Source: Paracoccaceae bacterium
Lineage (GTDB): Bacteria; Pseudomonadota; Alphaproteobacteria; Rhodobacterales; Rhodobacteraceae
Direction: 5' to 3'
Assembly: GCA_003564655.1 (NCBI GenBank)
Contig: PXES01000216.1
Coordinates: forward strand, 1-16,010
DNA length: 16,010 nt
In this document: positions 1-12,000 of the stretch, one piece after another
Position numbering within the stretch: the first letter of the stretch is position 1
Layout: each line of letters begins with the position of its first letter
Program-made: the position numbers and the translations under genes
Notes under the pieces: generated by a model
The model's input: only the letters and a program-made list of their open reading frames with translations
The model's database searches: none
What the model was told of the DNA's origin: nothing

Positions 1-1
1 G

Positions 2-3000
2 GTCACAGCGGCGACGCCCGAGGGCGTGTCGCTGCGCGCGGGCGGTGTACTGGCGCTGGAGAGCGCAGCGCAGGTGAGCGCCGCGGTCGAGGCCGATGCG
101 CAAGCTGTCGGCGAAGAGGGCACGGAGGAGGCCGAAGTGGCCATCGGGGCCGCTGTTGGAATCAACCTCGTGCGCGCCAGCAATGAAGCGCGGCTCGGTC
201 GCGGGGAGCATGAAAGCGACGGGCTGATCGTCACGGCGCTTCAGGGCAAGGATTCTGAGGATGAGGAGGTCAACCGCATCAGCGTCACGGCCACCTCGGG
301 CGCGGGTGCGACCGGGGTCGGGGTGGCCGGGGCCTTGGCGCTGAATGTGCTCTCCCAGACGACGGTCGCAGAGATCCGCGAGGACGCGCGCGTCGATGCG
401 GGGGCAGGTGAGGTCCGGATCGGGGTGGGCGCGGCCACGGAGGTGAGTGCCAGGGCGGAGCCTGTCGATGATGGCGCTGCGGGCGGTGATGTGGGGGTCG
501 GCGCCTCGGTCGCTCTGAGCACGATCCTGTCCGAGACGCGGGCGGAGTTGGCCGATGACGCGGTGCTGATGGGCGGGAGCGGGTTGGATGTGGCGGCAGA
601 CTCGCGGCTTGACACGACCACGCGGGCCGCGGCGGGGGCCGAGGGTGGTGTTGCCGTGGATGCTTCGGTCGCGCTGGTGCTGCTCGACCAGCGGACCATC
701 GCGCATGTCGGCGCGGGCGCAGGGCTCGCGATGCCGGGTGGGGTGCGCGTGCGGGCGACAAGCGCGGGCGCGCATAGTGCCGAGTCGCAGGGTGAGAATG
801 AGGGGGGCTCGGTCGGGGTCGGCGCCTCGGCGGCGCTGATCTTCGGCATCGGCTCGCGCGATGGCGGGGTCTTGAGCAACACCTCGGTCACGCGTGCCAG
901 TGTCGCGCGCGATGTCACGGCGGCGTCGCTGCGGGTCACGGCCGAGGCGGATCGAAGCTATGATGCCCATGCCAGCGCGACAGCGGGCGGAGGCGTTTTC
1001 GACGATGTGAACGAGGCGGTGAACCCCGACACAGGTGGGACGGCGACGAGCGCGGACCGGCTGGAGCAGACAGAGAGCTTTCAGCGCGATCAGGACGGGC
1101 AGGACAATGAGAATGCCAAGGTCACTGTCGCAGCGGCAGCGGGGATTGCCGCGGCCAAGGACCGGGTCGAGGCGGAGCTTGCGAATGTGTCGGTGACGCT
1201 CGACGATGATCTGGTGGTCTCGGCGCGCAATGAGACCGGGATGGCGACCTCGGGCAGCGGTCTGGCCTCGGATCCGCAGAGCAAGGTCGGGATCGGGGTC
1301 GGCGTGGGGCTCGGGATTCTCGACAACACGACACGGGCGCGCATCGCCGAAGGGGCGCGGGTTATGCGGGCGGGCGATGTGACGGTCACCGCGCTCTCGC
1401 GCGAGAATGCGGGCGATGACTACCGCTCGCGGCTGACCGCACTGGGGCTTGCGGGCGCGTCGGGGAAAGAGGTCAGCGTCGCAGGCGCGCTGGCCGTGGC
1501 GATCTCGGTCGGGCGCACCGAGGCGCATATCGGCGATACTGTGCGCATCGATGCGGATGGGGCCGTGGCGGTGGGCGTCGAGAATATGAGCCACCTCTCG
1601 GCCAAGGCCTGGGGGGCGTCCGTCTCGACCGGTGGTGTGGCGGTGGGCGGCTCGATCGCGGTGGTCGTGTCGGACAAGGATTACGAGGCCGCGGTCGGCG
1701 CGGGCGCGGAGATCACCGCCGAGGGGCTGTCGGTCACGGCCGAGAACCAGCGCATCGACAGCCCGCCGGTCTTCAATGTGGCGAATTTTGACGAGCTGGC
1801 CGATACGGTCGAGGATCTGCCCAACCGCAAGCTCTTTGGCGACAGTAACTACTATGTCGAGGCTATCGGCGGCGCGGGTGGCGACGGGGCGGCGGTGCAG
1901 GGCTCGTTCGGGGGGATGGTCTTCAATGACCGGCTGGCTGCCTCGGTGGGCGCGTCGTTGTCGGGCGGGCCAGGTGCTGTGACCGAGATCGACGCGGGCG
2001 ACGGTGACGTGACGATTTCGGCCAATGCGGATTTCCTGGCTGAGGGGATCGCGGGCGCATTGTCGATCAGCACAGGCAGTGCGGCCGTGGGCTTGTCAAG
2101 CACGGTCGTGGTCAGTTCGGGCACGACGCTGGCGAGGCTCGCGGATAATACGCGGATCTCCGGCGCGGCGAGTTTCGCCGCCACTGCCCAAGCGCGCCAG
2201 GACTATCGCATTGTCGGGGTCGGTGCTTCGGGCGCCTCGCGCGCGGGTGTTGCGGGCGTGGCAACGGTGGTCACATCGACCAACCGGGCCGAGGCGCTGA
2301 TCGGGCGCAACGCCTCGGTCGCTGTCAACGGCGCGGGTGCGGTCACCCTGACGGCGGACAACGATTTCGACATTCTGAGCATCGCAGCCGGGCTCGGGGC
2401 AGGCGGCAAGGCGGGCGTCGGCGGCGGCGTCACCACCGCCGTGATCGACAATGTCACGCGCGCGGCGATCGCGGATGCGGGGTCCGCGGCTCAGGCCACG
2501 CGGATCGATGCGGCGGGCGAAACCCGAATCGCGGCAAGCGCCGCCGTCACGGGCGAGACCTTCTCCGCTGCCGGGGGCGCAGCCGGGGCTGTGGGGGCTG
2601 CGGTGAGTTCGGGCGTCTATGTGCTGGGCACGCGGACCGAGGCGCGGATCGGGCGGTTCGCGCAGGTCGGCACCGCGTTTGATGCGGGCCGCATTCAGGT
2701 CACGGCCGAGGACAGCAACGAGCTGCTGGCGATCTCGGGCTCGGCGGCCTTTGGTGGCAAGGCCGGGGTCGGCGCGGGGGTGGGCGTCGTGGTGCTGAAC
2801 CGCGAGACGCTGGCCGAGGTCGCGGAGGATGCGTTTCTGCGGGCCGGAGATATCCGCGTCTCGGCGCAGGGGCATGACGATCTGCAGGCGATTGCCGCGG
2901 GGCTCGCGATTGGCGGCAAGGCGGGGCTGGCAGGTGCGGTAAATGTCTACTCGACCACGACCACGACACGGGCGCGGATCGGGCAGCGCGCCGATGTGCT

Positions 3001-6000
3001 CGCCGATGGCAATGTGGCCGTGCTCGCCGATGGTACGACCACGCTCGACATGATCGAGGGCGGTGCCGGAGGCGGGACTGTTGGTTTCGGTGCGTCCGTG
3101 GGTGTCGCGGTTCTGGACTCTACGACCGAGGCACAGATCGCCGGAAACGCACAGGTCACTGCGCTCGGCAACCGTTCCGCTCAGGACTATGTCGCGGATT
3201 ATGACAGCAGCCTGACGAGCTACGGGTCAGGCGACGCGACCACGGGCTTTGACGGGGGGGCCTTCGACAGCCCTGATGACGACCCGAATACTGCCTTCGA
3301 GGGCACCAGCACTGCGGATCTGCGCGCCCAAGGGCTGGATCTGATCAGCCGCCGCCGCGACAGCGCGCCGCAGATCGCCTCGGCGCGCGGGGTGATCGTC
3401 AATGCGGCCAATGCGATCGAGATGCGCGCGCTCTCGGTGGGCTTCGGCGCAGGTGGGCTCGCTGCAAGCCTGTCGGCCGGGGTGCCGGTCATCACCACGC
3501 GGACGGCCGCTCAGATCGGCGCTGGCGCCGGGATCAACCAGCATGCCGGTGCCGCGGCAACCCAGCAGGATGTTGTGGTCGCCGCCGCCAGCGATGTCTA
3601 CACGCTCAACGCCTCGGGCGCTGTCGCGATTGGGAGCGGGGCGGCGGGTGCGGGCGTGTCGGTCGCCGTGGCCAATACCGAGACCGTGGCAGAAGTGGCG
3701 GACGGCGCGACCATGGCCGCGGATGGCAATGTGGCGGTGATGGCCAATGCGCGCCATGACATGGTTGGCCTGGGGGCCGCGGGCGCGGTCGATATCTCGG
3801 GGGTTAGCCTGGCGCTGGCCGGGGGGGTGAATGTCCTTGACCTGACCAGCACGACACGCGCCGAACTCGGGGGCACCACTGTCGCGCAAGGAAATGTCGC
3901 GGTCGAGGCCGATGACAGCGTACGCAGCGCCGTGGTGGCGGGGGCACTTGCCGCGGGCAGCGCCGGGGCGGGTGCTGCGGTCAGCGTGGTCAACCTCAAG
4001 CGCGAGGTCACGGCACGGATCAGCGCGGACGCGGATGTGAGCGCCTTCGGCAATCGCGGGACGCAGCGCATCTTCACCGGCGACGATTTCGAGAGTACGC
4101 GTGCGACAAGCCGGGGCATCAATGTTCTTGCCAACTCGGCGCAAGGCAGCTTCACGCTGGCAGCCGCGGGAACGCTGGGAGGAACTGCGGTCTCGGGCGT
4201 GGTTGCGCTGAACCTGATGGATGTGAACACCACCGCCTCGGTCGGCGATGGTGCCGCGCTGAACACCGCAAATGACAATGTAGGAGCCAATGCCGCACAG
4301 GATATCGCTGTCACCGCGCGCGATAGCACGGTGACAGCGGTCGCCGCCGGGGGCGTTGCGATCGGTGTGGGCGCGGGACTCGCGGGCGCGGTCGATGTGG
4401 GGCTTTTCAAGAACACCACGGCGGCCTTCATCGGCGATGATGTGACGGCCGCGGCTGCGCGCGATGTCCGCGTCGCGGGCCTCGCGCATCGCGCGGGCGA
4501 GAGCCATGTCATCAGCGCTGCGGGCGGCATTGTCGGGGTCGCGGCCGGGGTCGCGGTCTACAGCTATGGTGACGGGGTCACGCCGGGCGGCGAAGCGGAT
4601 GAGAATATCTCGGACGCGACCGAGGATGGCGGCGTTGATTTTGGCGCGCTGGTTAGCAACGCGCAGGAGAACGCGCGTAGCGACGAGGTCTCGGGTCTGG
4701 TCGCCGATTCGGATGATGAGCGCGTGCGCGACACGGCCGCCGCGATGCAGGCCAGCCGCGAGGCGATCGACCTGGAGGGGGCGGCGTCCGCGCTCGATAT
4801 CCCGGCGGGCACCTCTGCGAATATCGGACGCGCAGACATCATGGCTGGCGGCACCGCCGGCGTGCAGAGCCATGAAGCCATTGACGTCAGCCTGACGACC
4901 GGTGCCGCAGCGGTCGGTCTGGTGGGTATTGGTGCGGGTGTAACGGTGCTGAATGTCGATACCGGCAGCACTGCGCAGGTTCAGGGGGCGGCGGAGATCA
5001 CCGCAGAGGGAGACGCGGTGATCCGGGCTTCCAGCTTGCACAGCCTGCGCAGTGTTCAGCTTGCGGGGGCGGCGGGCTTCTCGACAGCCGTCAGTGCAGA
5101 TGTGGGCATCGTGACCAACAAGTCGCGGACCCGTGCGTTGGTGACCGGCGCGGACATCCTGGCGGATGGCGATGTCAAGGTTGCCGCCATTGCCGAGCGG
5201 ACCGTGAATCTTGACGGGTTCGGCGTCTCGTTCGGGGGCACGGCGGCCATCGGCGCGTCGGTTGCCATTGCCGAGATCGGCGGCGTGGTCGAGGCGCATG
5301 TGTCGGAGGGCGCGCGCATCGGTTCGGCTGCTGACAAGGCCGGATCGGTCGCAGTGACTGCGGGTGCCGATGACAGTATAGACGTCTATGCCCTTGCCGC
5401 AGGGGGCGGAATTGGCGCGGCCGCGCAAGGCGCGCTGGCCCGTGCGACCATCTCGCCCGAGGTACGGGCCATCGTCGATAACGCGATGCTGGCCGTTGAA
5501 AATCAGGCTGAAATCGCGGCGACCGCGACCAGCCGAGTTGATGCCGAAGCCGAGGGGTTTGCCTTGGCGGGGCTGCTCGCGGCGGGCGGCTCGCTGGCCG
5601 AGGCACGAACCACAACGACTGTGCAGACGCGCCTTCGCAATGGCGCTGTGGTCGATGCGGGCAGCCTCCGGCTTGCGGCGCAGGTGACGACGCCCACTGT
5701 CAGCGCCACCACCTCGGCGTCGTCCGGGGCACTGGTGGGGATCAGCGCCACCCGTGCCGATGCCCGCAACGATTCGCAGGCGACAGCGCAAGTCAGCGGT
5801 GCGACCCTGTCCACCACCGGCGCGGTCGAGGTTGAAGCGACCAGCCTGACCCGGCAGACGGCCTTCGCGTCGGGCCTCGCGGGGGGTGTCGCAGCGGTCG
5901 GGCTGAGCAGCGCGCGGGCGCGGTCGGATAACGTGACCCATGCGATCATCGGCGATGTCGTGATGACGGCGGGGTCTCTGACCATCCGCGCCACGGGGGA

Positions 6001-9000
6001 TGATGACAACACCGCGCAGGTCACATCGGGCTCGGGCGGTGTGATCGCAGGATCGGCGGCCGAGGCAGAGACACGCGCCAACAGCAACCCCCGCGCCGCC
6101 GCCGAGAGCGGGGCCTACACCCTGACGGTCGCGGGCCAGACAAAGATCCACGCCGCGCAGACCAATCGCTTCCTTGGCCGTGTGGACAGTCGCCAGGCCT
6201 CGCTTGCGGGCAAGAGTGGCAGCGCGCTCGATCATCGCGTCACCAGCACGGTTGATGCCTATCTCGGGGCAGGCGTTACTCTGAATGCTCGCGATCTGGA
6301 TCTGCGCGCGCGCAATGTGACACTTAACACCTTCCTGCCGTTGACCTCCGAAGGCGAGCCTGTCCAGAATATCGACTCGGTCTCGGCCGGGCTTGCCGAT
6401 TTCCCGGCGGGGGGCGGCGTCGTGACGGTCGTGCATGACACATCTGCCGAGATCGGAGATGACGCAACGGTGCATCTCGACTCCCTGGCGCAGGGCCTGT
6501 CGCGCGCGGATATCGAGGCGTTCAACGACATTCGTATCGCCCAGCGCGCGCGGCTGGATTCAGGCGGCGCGATTGCGGTCGCCTCGGCCGAGCTGGTGGC
6601 TGATGTTTCTGCGACAGCAGCCGTGCGGATCGGCGAGAGTGCGGATCTGGCGCTCGCGCGCGGCGATATCCGCATCGCTGCTGCAAGCAATGCCGCCGGT
6701 GATCTACGCGCGGCCTCGACGACCTACGGCTTCGCGGGTGCGCCATCCGGCCGCGCGGATATCACCTACACGGGCGATGATCGCGTCGAGATTGGTGGAA
6801 ACGCCCGAGTGCAGGCCACGGAAGGAACGTCGCCGGTCAGCGGGTCCGACCCGAGTTCGGGCACGGTCACGATCTCGGCTGGTCGTTCCCTGGAAGGCGC
6901 GGAATCGGCGTTCGACTTCAACGCGACGATCGATCTGTTCAACAAAACGGCCATCGCCATCCCCACCGCACCCAACCCGCGCGTCACCATGACCAATTCC
7001 GCGTTGGTGTCGCTTGCGCCAACGAATGACGTGCTGCGTGGTGTCCGGGCGGCGGGTGATATCACTGTCAACGCCTCACGCGGGCGCATCTCGGCCAGCG
7101 CCATCGGCACCGGCAAGGATATTTACCGCGAGGGGCTCGCCAAGGCCGCCAGCGCCGCGTCCAACCTCTTTGGCGAAGGCGATGTGACTTTCGACTATCG
7201 CGGTGGCACGGTCAGCACATCCGGCGGGACTGCCACAGCCCGGATCGACGGGCGGCTCGAGACGGGCATCCAGCGGCTCAAGACGCTCACAGTGCGCTAT
7301 GTCGAGGAAGATTGCGACCCGGCGGTGTTCTCGTGCCACCGGATCGATTTGGGCGACAATATCGACTTCTCCATCAGCGGCCCGAACCCGGTCGGCACCG
7401 AAATCCTGAACCGTTTGGAAGAGCTGGAAATCCTGATCGACGAATACGCCGCTGATCCGATAGCGCGGCCCGCCTTCCAGAACGAGATCCGCTTCCTGCA
7501 GGACAAGCTTGTGGCGCTGGGTCTCGGCACGTTCGAAAATGGTGAGTTCCAGCCCGGTGCCTTTGCCGGCCCATCGCCGCGCGCGGCGTTGCTGCAGGCC
7601 GCCAGCGAGAATGAGGCCGATATCGGCGAGTTGCTAGGCGGGTTGCGCCTCGCCGCTGCCGCCGGGATCGGCACGCTGTTCGAGGACAGCACCGAGGTGC
7701 TGCAAAGCGTCTATGGTCTGGTTGACGACGGCGAAGGATCGCTGACCTTCGGCATCGCGCCGAACTTTGATCAGACGCTCAGCCAGATCGCGTCGATCAG
7801 CACATATGATGCCGAGAATGATACACAATTCGCGCTGCGCAATGCAGCGATCAGCGCCTATCTGAGCGGCCAGGCGGCGGTCGGCGCCCTTGTCGCGACC
7901 CGGACCGAGATCGAGGTGCTGCGCACCCAGATCAGCGAGCGGCTGGATGAGATCCGCGACGCGCAATCAGAGCGGGCCGAGGCGTTGATCGGTGGCAATC
8001 AGGCCGCTGCCGATGCGCAGCAGACCACCATTGACACGGCGCGAAGCCAGCTTGCCGGGCTGCTGGGCAACCTGCAAAGCGAGATCGGGAATTTCGAGAC
8101 CCATGAGGCCAATGCCCGTAGCAGTGCCGATCTGCTGGCCACGCGAACAAATGCGCTGCTGAATTCGCTGCCAGCCGCCGAAGATAATGATGATCTGGCC
8201 GCGGATAACGCGATCCGGGATGCATTGCGGCTGTTCGTGGCAGGCGACCAGCCCGGCGCGCCACCCGCGCAAACCGGACCCTTGCGGCGCATTGAACTTG
8301 CAGCGGCCTCGCTGCAGGACTTTCACAGCAGCGAACTCGCCCCCCGCTTCCCCGAGATCGAGGCCCTCATCACGCAACTGCAAGCCCCCGAGACGGACGG
8401 CGGCACTGTCGGCGGGTCGAACAGCCTCGGCCAGTTCATCGGGTTGATCAGTGCGCGAACGGTCAGCTTTGCTGACAACATCGTCGCAGCGCAGACGGCC
8501 TCTGACGAACGGGACCTGCCGCTTGCCTTTACCATAGATGTCGATGACACTTTTGCGCGGCTGGGCAATCTGGCGATCAATGCCGGGCGGTTGCAGGGCA
8601 GCGGTGATCTTCGTGCACCGGGCGACGCAAGCATCCGCATCGTCAACGAGACAGCGAACACACTGCGGCTGGGCAATCTGGTGATTCCGGGGCTAGAGGC
8701 GGGGAATCTGCGGTTCAACGGGGCGCTGGTGAACAGCAATGCCGACATCAACCAATTGAACCCCGCAGGCACAGTCGCGACCTTCGACGATATCGTGACG
8801 CGGCAATTCTCGTCGCGCGGCAGTGTCGAGATCCTGTCGAATTACAACCCCGAGGACTCGGTTTATTTCAACGAATTCTCATCGCTGACCCAGCTAAATC
8901 AGCGCCGGGTCGCACCCGATATCATCCTGTCGACTGGCAAGCGGATCGAGAACCCGCTGGGCGCAGTGAAGCTCGACAGTGCTGCGGGGAATATCTTCAT

Positions 9001-12000
9001 CAATGGCCGGATCGACGCCGGCTCGCTGGAAATCCTCGCGCGGAACGGTGATTTCGTCGCCAGCTACGTCAATGATTTCTTCCACATTGGCGGCGATCCG
9101 GCGAACTTCAATACACCGACCGACGGGCGCGAGGCGGGGCCAGGGATAACCGCAAACGGATCGATTTCCATTGCCGCGAGGTTCCTCAACATCAACAGCA
9201 TCATCCAGAGCGGTATCGCTGAATGGAGCCTGACACTGGGCGAGGATTTCTCGCTAACCGCCTCGGCCAGCGAATTGGGCCTTGATGAGGCCGAATTGAA
9301 CGCGATCATCGAACAGCGTCTTGCCGGCGCGGACGAAGATGATCTGCCAACGACACTGACCAGCCGCTTTGGCCCGGAAATCAGGCTCAATTTCGAACGC
9401 CTGGGCATCGACCCCGAGGAACTGGCCGAGGCAATCGAGCAGTACCGCGAGGAACTGGAGGTCGACCCCTCTGCCGATCCGATCCGCGTCTTCACCATCG
9501 ATGGGCAGGCGCAGCAGGTGAATCTGCGCGATCTCCTCTCGGGTGGCGCCACTGTGCGGCTGGAGTTCGACCGCGCCGCCGCCGAGCAGATCGTGAGCGC
9601 GACAGATTACGGTGGTGAAGGCCTCTTTGGCGTCATTGCCTCGGCTGGCGACAATATCGGCGCGGCTTTTGATGCGGCGAACCAGCGTTTCCTTGTCAAT
9701 GGCGCCAGTGTCAGGGGCGGCTTCATCCAGATCCTTGGGCAGATCATGAACACGGCACCGCCCGAGACTGCACCAGACGGTACGGTCACGCGGCATTTCG
9801 GACAGCTCAACGTGCTGGACGGATACGGCACGATTGACATCAACAATGCCAGCGACCTGCCAGTCGTGCTGCGCAACCTCAATACCGGTGACGACCCCAG
9901 CGGCACCGGGCGCGGCACCGAGGGGCGGATCGAGATCACGGATGTGGTCGGCGTTGACCGCACCAACCCGACCGATCCGATCGTCAGCATCCGCCGGACG
10001 ACCTACACGCGCGACTACGCGCCCGGCGCGGCATCCGGCACTGTGCGCATCCTCGAGGAGTTGGGCACCATCGACAATGTCGACGGCACCTTCGTGCAGA
10101 CCGGTGCCGGTACCTCCTTCACCGGCGGGGACCGAAGCGCGACCTATCAACCCGAAGACAACCAGCGCTATGTCTGGACCACGGGCGCGCGTTATCGCGC
10201 CGAGGCGACACTCAAGGTCGAGCGGGACGCCTTCCTCAACATCAGCGCCCTAAGCTTCAACGAAATCGAGAGCATTCAGGACATTATCGGGCCCGTTGAG
10301 CTGGAGATCAGGCGCCTGCCCGATGCGACCTACATGAGCTCGCAAAGGACGGTCACCGGCATCGATGATATCAGCTTTGCCGAAAACGGCATTGTCATCA
10401 ACCGCGACCCCACAACAATCGACAACGACGATCCGGCCATCGGGGATTTCGAGGAGGGCACGTTCTCCTACCTCACGCGTGAAATCCTCGAGAAGGTCGG
10501 AAGCAGCAGCAAATGCAACTGGTTCACGGTCTGCGTGGTTTCCAAGCAGACGGATACCTATGAGCTGACGCAGTTCTACGTCACGATCACGACCAACTCG
10601 CTGCGCGCTGATCATCCCATCGGGGTGAATTTCATCGGCCAGAACGAAGGCGCGATCTCGGTGGCGTCGCAGGGCGATGTGGTGCTGACAAGCAATATCC
10701 TGAACCCGATGGCCGGGGTCTCGATCTCGGCCGCGGGTGACGGGGCTTCGATCATTCAGGGCAATGCCGCCGCCGAGATCCGCGCGCGCGATATTGACCT
10801 CGCGGCGGGCGGCTCGATTGGGGCGGCGACTGACACCATCACGCCGGGCGCGCCGCAAGACGCGCCACTCGCGGTCAATCTGACCCGCGCGGGCGAGGGT
10901 GCGGGGCAGTTGCGCGCGATTGCAGGGAACGGCAATGTCGCGATCAGCGCGCGCAGCGATCTGCTGGTTGATCGGGTCACGGCCGGGGGCAGCCCGTTCG
11001 ACGGGGCGGGGCGGATCGATCTGGAAACGCTGGGCGCCATCCGCGCCACCTCAGACGACACGCTGATTCAGGCCGCACGCGTAGCGCTCGAAGCGCGGGG
11101 TGGGGGGATCACTGGTGAGGGCGCGTCCGACAATCTGCGGGTCAACACGGGTTTCTCGCTCGCGCGAGAATTCGGCGACCCCGAGGAGAATGCGGCGCTT
11201 GCCGATGGACCGCGTTTCGGGCTTAGCGCGACGGCGTCGGGCGATATCCTGATCGAGGCCGGGGTCTGGGAGCAGAACTCCGAAGGCACGATGCTCGTTG
11301 ACCAGGTTGTCTCGCTCGGGGGAGATGTGCGGCTGCAGGCGCCGGGGCAGATCCTCGACAACAACCCGGTCGAGACCATCGACCAGCGCACCTATGATGC
11401 GCTTCTGGGGCTCTGGGACAGCCTCGGCCTGCTGGAGACCGATCCCGATGCGGGCATCACCTCGACGAATAATGCCGACAAGCAGGAAAACGCCATCCGC
11501 GGCTTCGAGAGTGCGGTCGAGCAGAATTACCGCCGCTACTGGTTGATCCGCAGCGAACAGACCGACCAGAACGGCCCCGAATTCGAGGGCGGCGCGGTCT
11601 ATGATCCGGATTTCGAAGTGCAGATCCTGCCCGGCACGGCCGAATTCGCAGCACTCGACCAGCCCTTCCGCGATCAAGCGCGGGACCAAGGCCTGCCCGA
11701 GCCGGAGATCGACGCTTTCGTGGCGGGCCGCATCGAGAGCCTCGAGCGCGAGCGGACCGAGGATTTCCACAGCCTGCATGCCGAGGTCGGCGATCTGACC
11801 GCGAGCTTCGATCCGGGCTTTGCCTTCACCGCCAGCCCCGATGAGCGCGCCCAGATCACGCAAGGCGCGGTCTGGACCGAGCGCGAACTGGCCTTCGCGC
11901 TCTCGCCGGGTGCGCTCAAGACCGTGACGGGCACCAATCCGGTTCTGAAAGAGCCGAATGTCGCCGGGCGCTCGGTCGATCTGGTCGCGGGGCTTGGCAT

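Larger units (their letters stand above)
2..6886 (+). repeat. About 36 degenerate ~60-residue protein repeats
   Basis: This stretch encodes tandem modules of about 50-75 residues, counted by eye. Each has a short polar turn with T-x-A-x-I/V-G/A, then a strand A-x-V-x-A, a G-D/N-V-x-V-x-A strand, a variable acidic patch, and a glycine-rich strand such as G-G-x-A-G-V-G-A-G-V. Clear examples are TRARIAEGARV (near 1336), TRARIGQRADV (near 2966), TVAEVADGATM (near 3684) and STAQVQGAAEI (near 4967). The alternating small-hydrophobic and polar residues and regular Gly/Asn turns suit a beta-solenoid shaft, which is inference. The repeats have diverged too far for long DNA identity, apart from short stretches such as a 14-base match at about 3005 and 3722. 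Confidence 0.8.

Noticed and set aside
26..28. GTG at 26 as the start of the giant gene
   Set aside because: The frame is open back to base 2 with repeat-like sequence, there is no ribosome binding site, and the expected signal peptide and TPS domain are absent. It is an internal valine codon.
3227..6475. 1,082-codon open frame on the minus strand
   Set aside because: The translation is an Arg/Gly/His-rich mirror of the repeat array with no family features. It is explained by the scarcity of stop codons opposite GC-rich codons.
2..6886. CRISPR or DNA-level tandem repeat array
   Set aside because: The periodicity exists at protein level only. DNA identity between units is short and scattered, and there are no spacers between fixed repeats.
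9254..10150. 298-codon minus-strand open frame opposite the central shaft
   Set aside because: It looks somewhat more protein-like than the other shadows, but the + strand frame is continuous and shows shaft structure. No start signal or domain supports it.
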